Below are positions 1 through 6,797 of a stretch of DNA of 11,155 nucleotides, in pieces. The stretch lies in NCBI GenBank assembly GCA_003223775.1, contig QHWK01000168.1:1-11155 (forward strand). Direction: 5' to 3'. Each line of letters begins with the position of its first letter. Position 1 is the first letter of the stretch. The DNA comes from Acidobacteriota bacterium. Lineage in GTDB: Bacteria; Acidobacteriota; Vicinamibacteria; Vicinamibacterales; CAVVIG01. The position numbers and the translations under genes were made by a program. Below the pieces are notes generated by a model that worked only from the letters and a program-made list of their open reading frames with translations, was not told where the DNA came from and did not search any database.

Positions 1-1
1 G

Positions 2-2452
2 GTCGACTACCAGTTGAACAACTCGACCTTCCTCGAAGGCACGTACGGGTTCATCCGCAATCAGCTTGCGGGCGGTGGCTCGATCGGCGGCATCCTCACC
101 GGCGGCATCCTCGTCAACGACTCGACGAACAGGCTGGGCAGCCTTCCCGGCTTCCCGCTGCTCTACCCGAACGCCGGCGTCGTCGACAGCCGCTACTACG
201 CGTTCACTGTGCTGAACGATCTGAACCCGGTGTGGTTCGACGGGACGCGGATCAATCTGCCGCCGGCGTTCGGGTGGGGCAGCCGTATCGTGCCGACGCA
301 AACCGGCACGGCGGGCGTGGGCGATCTGCCGGGGCCGCCGAACCAGCTCTTCCCCGGATTCCTCAACATCAACCGCACGCAGGACGTCGCGATCAGCTTG
401 ACGAAAGTGTGGGGCTCGCACACGAGCAAGGCGGGCTTCTACAACAACCACAGCTTCAAGGCGCAGAACACCGGCGCCGGCGGCGTGCCGAACCTCGGCT
501 TCCAGGGCTACGTGAACTTCGGCAACGACACGAACAACGCGCTCGACACCGGCTTCGGCTTCTCGAACGCGGCGACCGGCGTCTTCACGCAGTACCTGCA
601 GCAGTCGAGCCTCATCGAAGGCAGCATGATCTACAACAACACCGAGTTCTACCTGCAGGACAACTGGAAGGTGAACGGCCGGCTGACGCTCGACTACGGT
701 GTACGGTTCACGCACCAGGGCCCGCAGTACGACCAGTTCCTGCAGATGTCGAACTTCTTCGCCGACCAGTGGACGCTCGGCAGCGCGCCGCTGCTCTACG
801 TCGCCGGCTGCAACAACGGCGCGATCGTGTGTTCGGGCAACGCGCGCAACGCCGTCGATCCGCGCAACGGACAGATCGTGACGGCGCCGGGCGCGGCGAA
901 CAGCGCGGCGCTCATCGGCACGGTGGTGCCTGGCACCGGCAACCTGACCGACGGGATCCACAGGGCAGGCGACGGCATCGCCGACACCTCGTACGTGTGG
1001 CCGAAGCTCGTCGCCGCGCCGCGCTTCGGGATGGCGTACGACCTCACGGGCGACTCGAAATTCGTCCTCCGCGGCGGCGGCGGTCTCTTCTTCGATCGGC
1101 CCGACGGCAACACGGTGTTTTCGATTCCGGGCAACCCGCCGATCTCGACGTCGCAGGATCTCCGCAACGGTCAGCTGCAGACGCTCGGCACCGGCCTGAG
1201 CAGCCAGGGCGTGCCGGCGCTGATCACGTTCCAGTACAACGCGGGCATTCCGTCGTCGTGGCAGTGGCAGGGCGGCGTGCAGATGGCGCTGCCGTGGGCG
1301 GCCGTGCTCGACGTCTCCTATATCGGCAATCACGGCTTCAACCGGCTGCGACAGTTCCAGGGCGGCGCGAACGGCTCCGTCGATCTGAACGCCGTCGATA
1401 TCGGGGCGGCGTACCTGCCGCAGAACCAGGATCCGACGCTCGGCCCGAGCAGCGTTCCCGGGGCGAGCGCGTACACGTCGAACCTGCTGCGCGCGTACCG
1501 CGGCTACAGCAACATCAACGAGCAGGAGACGCGGTACTGGGACGAGTACCACGGGCTGCAGTTCTCGCTGAATCGCCGGTTCACGAACGGCCTGGCGTTC
1601 GGCGCGAACTACAACCTCGGGTTGTCGTTCAAGGGCAACACCGGCCTCCAGATCCGTCTGCAGCACGCCGCTGACGGTACGATCTCGGTCCGGCCGGATC
1701 AGGCGGAGTATGAAGCGCTGAACGAGAACCTCGCGCTCCAGCGCCACGTGATCAAGAGCTACGCGGTATGGAACATCCCGGGTCCGTCGAAGGCAAACAG
1801 CGTGGTGCGGCAGATCCTCAGCGACTGGCAGTTGTCGAGCGTGCTGACGGCAGGTTCGGCGTATCAGCCCGGCGCGATTCAGGCCAACGGCAACGCACAG
1901 GCCAACTGCACCCTGACCAACGCGCCGGCAGGGAGCAATTGCGCGAACGGTCGCTATGACATCACGTACACCTACCAGAACAACGGAACGACCACGAACC
2001 TCACCGGCTCGCCGGATTACGCCGCGAAGATCAAATACGTCGGCGACCCCGGTTCCGGCTGCTCGAGCAATCAGTACCAGCAGTTCAACACGGGCTCGGT
2101 GACCGGGCCGACCTACGGCAGCGTCGGCCTCGAATCGGGCCGTTACATCCTCGGCGGGTGTCCGGATCACACGGAGGACCTGGCTATCGCGCGGAATATC
2201 CGGCTGGGCGGCGTCCGTACCATCCAATTCCGCCTCGACGTGTTCAACGTGTTCAACACGGTGATCTACAACAACCGCAACTCCAATGTGATCTATCGCA
2301 GCCCGACCGATCTGACGGTCGTCAACTCGCAGTACCTGCCGGACGGAACGGTCGATCCGAACCGCCTCCAGCCGCGCAACGCCGGCTTCGGCGCCGCGAC
2401 CAATGCGCAGCCGCTGCGGAACATGCAGTTGCAGATTCGCGTGGGATTCTGA
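2..2452 (+). CDS. TonB-dependent receptor, Oar-like, C-terminal part (5' truncated by window)
   Basis: The frame is open from base 2 to the TGA at 2450-2452, so about 816 C-terminal residues are visible and the true start is upstream of the window. These proteins are outer-membrane beta-barrels that import large substrates using TonB energy. The missing N-terminus would normally hold a signal peptide, a carboxypeptidase-regulatory-like domain and the plug. What is seen is barrel: alternating aromatic/polar strands such as LDYGVRF, VLDVSYIGNHGFNRLRQF, YHGLQFSLNRRF and FRLDVFNVFN. The C-terminus ends LQIRVGF, with the terminal aromatic expected of a barrel-assembly signal. Several cysteines (for example the CNNGAIVC pair) lie in predicted extracellular loops and may form disulfides. 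The gene converges on the minus-strand cytochrome gene. The substrate cannot be told from sequence. The class is well supported; the Oar-like assignment rests on by-eye similarity to the large acidobacterial family. Confidence 0.9.
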   Translation, partial: VDYQLNNSTFLEGTYGFIRNQLAGGGSIGGILTGGILVNDSTNRLGSLPGFPLLYPNAGVVDSRYYAFTVLNDLNPVWFDGTRINLPPAFGWGSRIVPTQTGTAGVGDLPGPPNQLFPGFLNINRTQDVAISLTKVWGSHTSKAGFYNNHSFKAQNTGAGGVPNLGFQGYVNFGNDTNNALDTGFGFSNAATGVFTQYLQQSSLIEGSMIYNNTEFYLQDNWKVNGRLTLDYGVRFTHQGPQYDQFLQMSNFFADQWTLGSAPLLYVAGCNNGAIVCSGNARNAVDPRNGQIVTAPGAANSAALIGTVVPGTGNLTDGIHRAGDGIADTSYVWPKLVAAPRFGMAYDLTGDSKFVLRGGGGLFFDRPDGNTVFSIPGNPPISTSQDLRNGQLQTLGTGLSSQGVPALITFQYNAGIPSSWQWQGGVQMALPWAAVLDVSYIGNHGFNRLRQFQGGANGSVDLNAVDIGAAYLPQNQDPTLGPSSVPGASAYTSNLLRAYRGYSNINEQETRYWDEYHGLQFSLNRRFTNGLAFGANYNLGLSFKGNTGLQIRLQHAADGTISVRPDQAEYEALNENLALQRHVIKSYAVWNIPGPSKANSVVRQILSDWQLSSVLTAGSAYQPGAIQANGNAQANCTLTNAPAGSNCANGRYDITYTYQNNGTTTNLTGSPDYAAKIKYVGDPGSGCSSNQYQQFNTGSVTGPTYGSVGLESGRYILGGCPDHTEDLAIARNIRLGGVRTIQFRLDVFNVFNTVIYNNRNSNVIYRSPTDLTVVNSQYLPDGTVDPNRLQPRNAGFGAATNAQPLRNMQLQIRVGF

Positions 2453-2459
2453 TGCGAGT

Positions 2460-2570
2460 GTAGGGATTGGGGATTGGGGATTGGTTGGATCACGGCTGTC
2501 ATGCCGTATCGCCTCCAATCCCTGTTCCCCAATCCCTTCCAATCCCCAACCCCCAATCCCCAATCCCTAC
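2460..2570. repeat. G-rich heptamer inverted repeat between convergent genes
   Basis: The left arm (2460-2484) holds about three copies of the heptamer GGGATTG. The right arm holds the same heptamer in inverse orientation, with variants, over about 2516-2570. The outermost 20 bases, gtagggattggggattgggg, match exactly between 2460-2479 and the complement of 2551-2570. Between the arms, acggc/gccgt (2491-2506) forms a small hairpin with a 6-base loop. The element fills the gap between the receptor stop (2452) and the cytochrome stop. The cytochrome's TAG (2567-2569) lies inside the right arm. No T-run follows, so it is not a canonical intrinsic terminator, but a bidirectional barrier to transcription is plausible. 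The minus strand has at least four G-tracts separated by 2-3 bases, fitting a G-quadruplex pattern. Confidence 0.85.
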
Positions 2571-3301
2571 GGCGCGCCGCACTGCGGCGCGAGCATCTCG
2601 AACGCGCTGATCGCGATCCGCTCCTCGTCGGGCAGCTTGATCAGCAGGCCGCGGACGTACATCTTGTGGCCGGCGTGCGCCTCGGGCGCGTACGCCATCG
2701 CGTCCAGCAGATGAAACGTCGCGCCGCCGAGCGGCCGCGCCGCGGCGGCGGACGCCGGCGGCGGCGCGCCCGCGGCCGGCACGACGGGCTCGCTCGCGTG
2801 CGTCAGCAGCCACGTGTGCTGCGGGCCGGGCGCGAGGCATCCGACGACTTCGACGTACGAAAAACCGCCGATCGGCGGCGCCGGCTTCGATCGGCCGGGC
2901 AGCACGCCCACGCCGTCGAGCGTGTCGGCCGTCAGTTCCTGCGATCCGGCGGGGAAGCCGTTCTCCTTCAGCAGGTGCGCGACGATGTCGAGGTACACGT
3001 TGTCGCCCAGGCTCGCCGGAGCGTTCCGCGGCATCGTCGTCGCGATCTTGGTGAAGAACGCGCGCAGATCTTTTCCGGCGAACTGCCGCGCGAAGCGCTG
3101 ATCGCGGAGCGCGGGGCCCGTGCCGCCGCCGAGATCGGCGCGGTGACAGCCGGCGCACGCCGTGTCGTACACCGCCGCGCCGCGCGCCGCCTGCGCGTCG
3201 GTGTAGACGCCGTCGGCGACCGTCTTCCCGCTCTCCTGCGCGCGGGGAAACACGAAGGCACGAAGAAGAAAAACAAGGAACACGAAGAACTTTGTGTACA
3301 A
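2567..3301 (-). CDS. Exported c-type cytochrome with C-terminal 'VGCL' domain
   Basis: A 244-residue protein if translation starts at the TTG at 3301-3299; no ATG fits this frame. Residues 1-22 are hydrophobic (MYTKFFVFLVFLLRAFVFPR, then AQ) and look like an export signal, though an arginine interrupts the core and the cleavage site is not ideal. Haem motif CAGCH is at 49-53, inside the common context TDAQAARGAAVYDTACAGCH, and Met90 (TTMPRNAP) is the likely axial ligand. So residues 30-115 form a single mono-haem class I domain acting in the periplasm. An Ala/Pro linker at about 173-190 divides a second domain (about 145-244) of unknown function, with VEVVGCLAPGP and GHKMYVRGLLIKL, resembling short OB-like domains in acidobacterial cytochromes. 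It is the last gene of the block, 53 bases after the esterase stop. There is no good ribosome-binding site, so the exact start is uncertain; a GTG at residue 7 is an alternative. The 5' end lies in a palindromic repeat. Confidence 0.82.
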   Translation of the reverse strand: MYTKFFVFLVFLLRAFVFPRAQESGKTVADGVYTDAQAARGAAVYDTACAGCHRADLGGGTGPALRDQRFARQFAGKDLRAFFTKIATTMPRNAPASLGDNVYLDIVAHLLKENGFPAGSQELTADTLDGVGVLPGRSKPAPPIGGFSYVEVVGCLAPGPQHTWLLTHASEPVVPAAGAPPPASAAAARPLGGATFHLLDAMAYAPEAHAGHKMYVRGLLIKLPDEERIAISAFEMLAPQCGAP

Positions 3302-3354
3302 AAGAATTCTTTTTCGTGATCTTCGGTTTTCTTCGTGCCTTCGTGGTTCCCCGC
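3242..3354. repeat. Palindromic CACGAAGG-type repeat filling the esterase-cytochrome gap
   Basis: Bases 3242-3267 pair with 3329-3354 over 26 positions with one mismatch (the ninth base). Pairing continues imperfectly inward (CACGAAGAA at 3281-3289 against TTCGTGATC at 3314-3322), leaving a loop around 3290-3312. The arms consist of the CACGAAGG/CACGAAGA motif seen as dispersed repeats in many environmental bacterial genomes. The right arm abuts the esterase stop codon (3355-3357). The left arm runs into the cytochrome reading frame and encodes its putative signal peptide. The element is A+T-richer than its surroundings, which suggests an inserted mobile-type repeat. It may also form a strong hairpin in the transcript between the two genes. 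Confidence 0.85.
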
Positions 3355-5253
3355 TCAGAGGCCCGGCTGCGGCGGCTTGATCGGTTCCCACGCGACGACT
3401 CCTGTGCGTCTGGTTGCGCGTCGAAAGAGCTTGCCGCCCTGCGTGACGTAGAGCCACGCGCGGTCGGGGCCGCCGAAGGCGATGTCGGCGATCGGCGCGC
3501 TGGTGAATTCCGGCTTGTTCAGGATGTTCGAGCAGCGCCCCGGCTGCTCGCAGACCTGGATGCCCATGGCGCTCGTCGCCCACATGTAGCCGATCGAGTC
3601 CACCGTGAGCCCGCCGACGCCGCTGAACAATCCCTCCTCCGGCATCTCGAGGCGCTGGAACGGCTCGCCGTTGACGAGCGAACCGTCGGCCGCGATCTGA
3701 AACGACCACTGGTAGCGATCCATCGCGTCGGCGACGAGCAGCATCGCCTGATCCGGCGTCAGCGTCAGCGCCGCCGGCTTCATGATCTCGCCGCCGCTGT
3801 AGACGATGCGCTGGCGGCCGTTCGCGTCGATGCAGCCGACCAGCTTCTGCGCCGTGTCGACGTAGTAGACGGCGCCGCTCCTCGTGAGCGCGAGATCGTC
3901 GGCGCGGACCTTCTGCGCGACGATTCGCTCGTCGCTCGCCGCGCCGTACGACACGATGCGGTGCATCGAGGGCTGCGACGCATAGAGGCGGCCGTCGGCG
4001 CCGACGCGCAGCGCTCGCGCGCCGTGCGTGTTCGACTTGAAGAGCGTCACCGCGCGGGCGGCGTCCGATTTGTAGATCCTGCCGTCGAGCGGGTCGGCGA
4101 AGAAGACGCTGCCGTCCTTGTCCATCGCCGGGCTCGCCGCCGACTTGTAGGTGTCGCCGACCTGCTCCCACGGCTTGTCGCGGTAGATCAACGCGTAGAC
4201 GGCGCCGCGCGGGCCGGTGCCTCGCCCCGCGGCCGGCGCGGCCGGCTGCGCCGCGCCGCGGGCGGGGCCGCCCTCGCGCGCCGGATTCGGCGGCGGCGGC
4301 AGCAGCTCGCGGCGCGGGACGAGCTGCGCAAAGACGCCGCGTCCCGCGCCCTGCGCCGGTTCCTTCACCGCAATCGGCTGCGGGTAGTCGCGCCAGAGCC
4401 AGCGCAGCGTGTCCGGAAGCATCGACGCGCCGTGGCGATTGCTGTGGCCGTCTTCGCCGAGCTCGATCTTCACGTCGTTGCCCGCGAACTCGAGCGCCGC
4501 CGCCATCCGCGGGTTCTCGAGGTACCAGCTGCCCGCGTAGTTCACGAGATCCTGCCGGCCTGTCTGCATGAAGACGCGGATCGGCCGCGGCTCGGTGCGC
4601 CGGATGAGGCCCGGCAGGCGATCGGCGCCGCGGAAGTTGCCGAAGCTGCCGACCCACGTGATCACCCGGCGGAACTGGTCGGGCCGGTTCCACGCGGCGA
4701 CGAACGCGCCGACGCCGCCGGTGCTGATGCCGGCGATGCCGTGATCGTTCGGATCCTTCGAGAGGTTGTACTGCCCGCCGACTTCGGGCACGAGCTCATC
4801 GATCAGGAAGCTCGCGAAGCGCGGCGTCAGCGAGTCGTACTCGAAGATGCGCTCGTAGCGGTTCTGCGCCTGACTGGAGAGCGCGGGCATCACGCCGGGA
4901 TCGACGAAGATCGCGATCATCGGCGGCACGTCGCGCTTCGCGATGAGGTTGTCGAGGACGACCGGTACGCGGACGGCGTTGCCGGCGTAGCCGCCGCCGT
5001 CGAGAAAGATCATGTACGGGATCGCGCGGCTCGCGTCGTACTGCGCCGGCACGTAGACCTGATAGTTGTGCGGCGTGCCGGGGAAGAATTTTCCGGGCGG
5101 GAGCACGTGTTTGGTGACCGCGCCTGCCGGCACGCCGGCGTGCGGCTGCGAGTCGCCGCCGAGCGAGTAGTCGAGCGGCGGCAGATCGATCAATGGACCC
5201 TGCGCGACGAGTGCGGACGCGATCAGAACCGAGATGCGGGCGACGCGCATCAT
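3355..5253 (-). CDS. Exported esterase fused to SMP-30/gluconolactonase-like beta-propeller
   Basis: 632 residues. Residues 1-18 form a signal peptide (MMRVARISVLIASALVAQ). Residues 40-295 are an esterase of the enterochelin esterase/feruloyl esterase type (alpha/beta hydrolase). Features are FLDGGGY at 83-89, nucleophile Ser177 in GISTGG, the probable acid Asp235 (TGRQDLVN), and the catalytic His among His270/His274 in GHSNRHGASMLPDTLRWLW. A Pro/Ala/Gly-rich linker covers 318-350. Residues 351-632 match the SMP-30/gluconolactonase-like propeller (GRLYA, LALTRSGAVYYVDT, LTPDQAMLLVAD, LTVDSIGYMWAT, IAFGGPDRAWLYVT). This fusion occurs in other Acidobacteria. The hydrolase half looks intact; the propeller half appears to lack its metal ligands (see findings). 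Start: ATG at 5253 or the adjacent ATG at 5250, with AGAGGG 6 bases upstream. It follows the ankyrin gene by 65 bases with no terminator seen. Likely periplasmic or secreted; the ester substrate is unknown. Confidence 0.9.
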   Translation of the reverse strand: MMRVARISVLIASALVAQGPLIDLPPLDYSLGGDSQPHAGVPAGAVTKHVLPPGKFFPGTPHNYQVYVPAQYDASRAIPYMIFLDGGGYAGNAVRVPVVLDNLIAKRDVPPMIAIFVDPGVMPALSSQAQNRYERIFEYDSLTPRFASFLIDELVPEVGGQYNLSKDPNDHGIAGISTGGVGAFVAAWNRPDQFRRVITWVGSFGNFRGADRLPGLIRRTEPRPIRVFMQTGRQDLVNYAGSWYLENPRMAAALEFAGNDVKIELGEDGHSNRHGASMLPDTLRWLWRDYPQPIAVKEPAQGAGRGVFAQLVPRRELLPPPPNPAREGGPARGAAQPAAPAAGRGTGPRGAVYALIYRDKPWEQVGDTYKSAASPAMDKDGSVFFADPLDGRIYKSDAARAVTLFKSNTHGARALRVGADGRLYASQPSMHRIVSYGAASDERIVAQKVRADDLALTRSGAVYYVDTAQKLVGCIDANGRQRIVYSGGEIMKPAALTLTPDQAMLLVADAMDRYQWSFQIAADGSLVNGEPFQRLEMPEEGLFSGVGGLTVDSIGYMWATSAMGIQVCEQPGRCSNILNKPEFTSAPIADIAFGGPDRAWLYVTQGGKLFRRATRRTGVVAWEPIKPPQPGL

Positions 5254-5259
5254 CGCAGG

Positions 5260-5265
5260 CCCTCT
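5260..5265 (-). promoter_or_regulatory. Ribosome-binding site of the esterase-propeller gene
   Basis: The minus strand reads AGAGGG six bases before the ATG at 5253-5251. This supports the first of the two tandem ATGs; the second (5250) would have 9-base spacing and is also acceptable. It is one of the clearer Shine-Dalgarno sites in the minus-strand block. Confidence 0.6.
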
Positions 5266-5318
5266 CTAGTGAACTGGAATCCGAAAAAGGGTCCGTGCAA
5301 CAGGCTTCGCGCACCGCA

Positions 5319-6686
5319 TCAGCGCTTCGAGGGGATCTTCGGCTTCTCGCCGCGCTCGGTGATCAGCTTCGTCAGCAGATCGACCGCGAGATCGACGGGC
5401 AGGTTGTCGGCGATCGAGATCGGCGTGCGCTTCGCGTCGTTCAGCTCGTCGAGCGCCGCGCCGTGATCGGCGAGGAACTGAATCACCTCGCAGACCTCGG
5501 GCTGCGTGCGGCCGTTCATCCCGACCGCGACGTGCATCGGCGTGTTGCCGGTCGATGAGACGACGTCGACGTGCGGATCCAGCTCGTAGGCGTACTTGAA
5601 GGTCTGGAGGCGCGAGCCGGCGGCCGCCGCCATCAGCAGCGTCGTGCCGTCCTGCGCCTTGAGGCTCGGATCGGCGCCGGCGGCGACGAGCGCGCGCATC
5701 ACCGGATCGTGATCGGTGCGCGCGGCCATCATGAGTGGCGTCTCCTCGCCGGCGACGCCGCGGCCGAACCCGCCGCCGCCGCCGCGCGCGCCCGCGGGCG
5801 CGGTCGATTTCGGCGTGCGCGCGTTCGCGTCGGCGCCCTTGCCGAGGAGCGCGCGCACGAGCGCGAGGTCGCCGGTCTGCGCCGCGAGGTGCAGCATGGT
5901 GCTGCCGGCGCGATCGCGGACCTTGATGTCGGCGCCCGCCTCGAGCAGCGCGAGCGCCGCATCCGTGTGGCGGTACTGCATCGCGACGATGATCGGCGTC
6001 GCGCCGGAGCGCAGCGCGGCATTCGGGTTCGCGCCGGCGGCGAGGAGCGCCTTCATCGACGGCACGTCGTTCTTCACCGCGGCGAAGACGAGCGGCGTGA
6101 ACCCGTTTTTCGCCGACGCCGCGTCGACTCTCGCGCCGAGCTCGATCAGCCCGGCGACGACGTCGAGGTGGCCTTCGGCGGCGGCCCACATGAGCGCCGT
6201 CTGGCCGCCGCGCGGCTCGGCGGCGTTCACGTCCGCGCCGCTCTTCGCAAGCTGCCGGATGCTCTCGAGGCTGCCGGCGCCGGCGGCGATCATGACGGCC
6301 GTCTCGCCGTTCCAGCGCGCGGCGCGTACGTCGGCGCCGGCGGCGACGAGCCGTTCGACGAGCGCGGCGTCGCCATTGGCCGCCGCGAGCGTCAGCGGTG
6401 TCTCGCCGTACTCGTCGGCGGCGTTCGCGTTCGCGCCGGCGTCGAGCAGCGCCTCCGCCATGCGTCGCTCGCCGAGGTGCACCGCCCAGGCGAGGGGCGT
6501 CGCGCCGTCCGGCTGCGCGGCGTTCACGTCCACCTTCGCGCGCAGGAGCGCTGTAAACGCCTTGTCGTCGCGGCGCTTCACGGCGTCGATGAGCCGCGCG
6601 TCGCGCGGCTGCGCGTGCAGCGGCGCGACGAGCGCCGTCGCGACGAGCGCCGTGATCGCAGCCAGCCAGCGCCGGCCACGTTTCAT
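5319..6686 (-). CDS. Exported ankyrin-repeat protein (about 12 repeats)
   Basis: 455 residues from the ATG at 6686. Residues 1-25 form a clear signal peptide (MKRGRRWLAAITALVATALV, then APLHA/Q), which decides the start over the longer open frame reaching 6782. The rest is almost entirely ankyrin repeats, about twelve of about 33 residues, with signatures GATPLAWAV, GETPLTLAAANGD, QTALMWAAAEGHLDVV, GFTPLVFAA, STMLHLAAQTGD, ETPLMMAA and NTPMHVAV. Between repeats 8 and 9 is a Gly-rich insertion (about 274-292, including GARGGGGGFGRG). Ankyrin arrays mediate protein-protein contact, and a periplasmic location makes a scaffold or partner-binding role for the co-transcribed secreted proteins likely. 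Such proteins often neighbour DUF1592/DUF1552 gene pairs in Acidobacteria. No clear Shine-Dalgarno precedes the ATG; instead a double hairpin ends about 10 bases upstream. The family call is firm; the role is inferred. Confidence 0.92.
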   Translation of the reverse strand: MKRGRRWLAAITALVATALVAPLHAQPRDARLIDAVKRRDDKAFTALLRAKVDVNAAQPDGATPLAWAVHLGERRMAEALLDAGANANAADEYGETPLTLAAANGDAALVERLVAAGADVRAARWNGETAVMIAAGAGSLESIRQLAKSGADVNAAEPRGGQTALMWAAAEGHLDVVAGLIELGARVDAASAKNGFTPLVFAAVKNDVPSMKALLAAGANPNAALRSGATPIIVAMQYRHTDAALALLEAGADIKVRDRAGSTMLHLAAQTGDLALVRALLGKGADANARTPKSTAPAGARGGGGGFGRGVAGEETPLMMAARTDHDPVMRALVAAGADPSLKAQDGTTLLMAAAAGSRLQTFKYAYELDPHVDVVSSTGNTPMHVAVGMNGRTQPEVCEVIQFLADHGAALDELNDAKRTPISIADNLPVDLAVDLLTKLITERGEKPKIPSKR

Positions 6687-6697
6687 CAACGCCTGGA

Positions 6698-6757
6698 GGG
6701 CGAGGCTTTCAGCCTCGCCCCGGCGGCGGCCCCGAAAGGGCCGCCCTACATCGATGT
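6698..6757. repeat. REP-like element: two strong hairpins plus a 10-base palindrome
   Basis: Hairpin A has a perfect 10-bp stem, 6698-6707 (gggcgaggct) with 6711-6720 (agcctcgccc), and a 3-base loop. Hairpin B has a perfect 8-bp stem, 6725-6732 (ggcggccc) with 6738-6745 (gggccgcc), and loop CGAAA. The 10-base palindrome acatcgatgt lies at 6748-6757. The modular layout resembles REP/BIME-type dispersed intergenic repeats. It lies between the HXXSHH gene stop (6798) and the ankyrin ATG (6686), so it is transcribed within the block. It could stabilise or separate upstream and downstream parts of the message, or influence ankyrin translation. No T-run follows, so it is not a typical intrinsic terminator. 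Confidence 0.85.
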
Positions 6758-6797
6758 GGAACCGTTGACGACGTCGAAGCACGGTCGCGGGACGTCT

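Noticed and set aside
232..1674. 480-codon plus-strand frame within the receptor gene
   Set aside because: Shadow in another frame of the TonB-receptor; Arg/Gln-rich, with no motif.
2460..2570. CRISPR array or canonical intrinsic terminator
   Set aside because: There are no spacers of regular length, only a heptamer tandem in opposite orientations. There is no T-run after the stem as an intrinsic terminator would have.
2567..4693. Long 708-codon version of the cytochrome gene starting near 4693
   Set aside because: Everything upstream of about 3301 in this frame is out-of-frame sequence of the esterase-propeller gene; only the part after the palindrome is cytochrome.
3292..5466. Plus-strand open frame of 724 codons opposite the esterase-propeller gene
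   Set aside because: Arg/Ala/Val-rich shadow without motifs. Its signal-like start (MCTKEFFFVIFGFLRAFVV) comes only from the palindromic repeat.
6687..6782. N-terminal extension of the ankyrin protein to 6782
   Set aside because: The extra 32 residues are translated REP hairpins (Arg-rich), and the start at 6686 gives a clean signal peptide.
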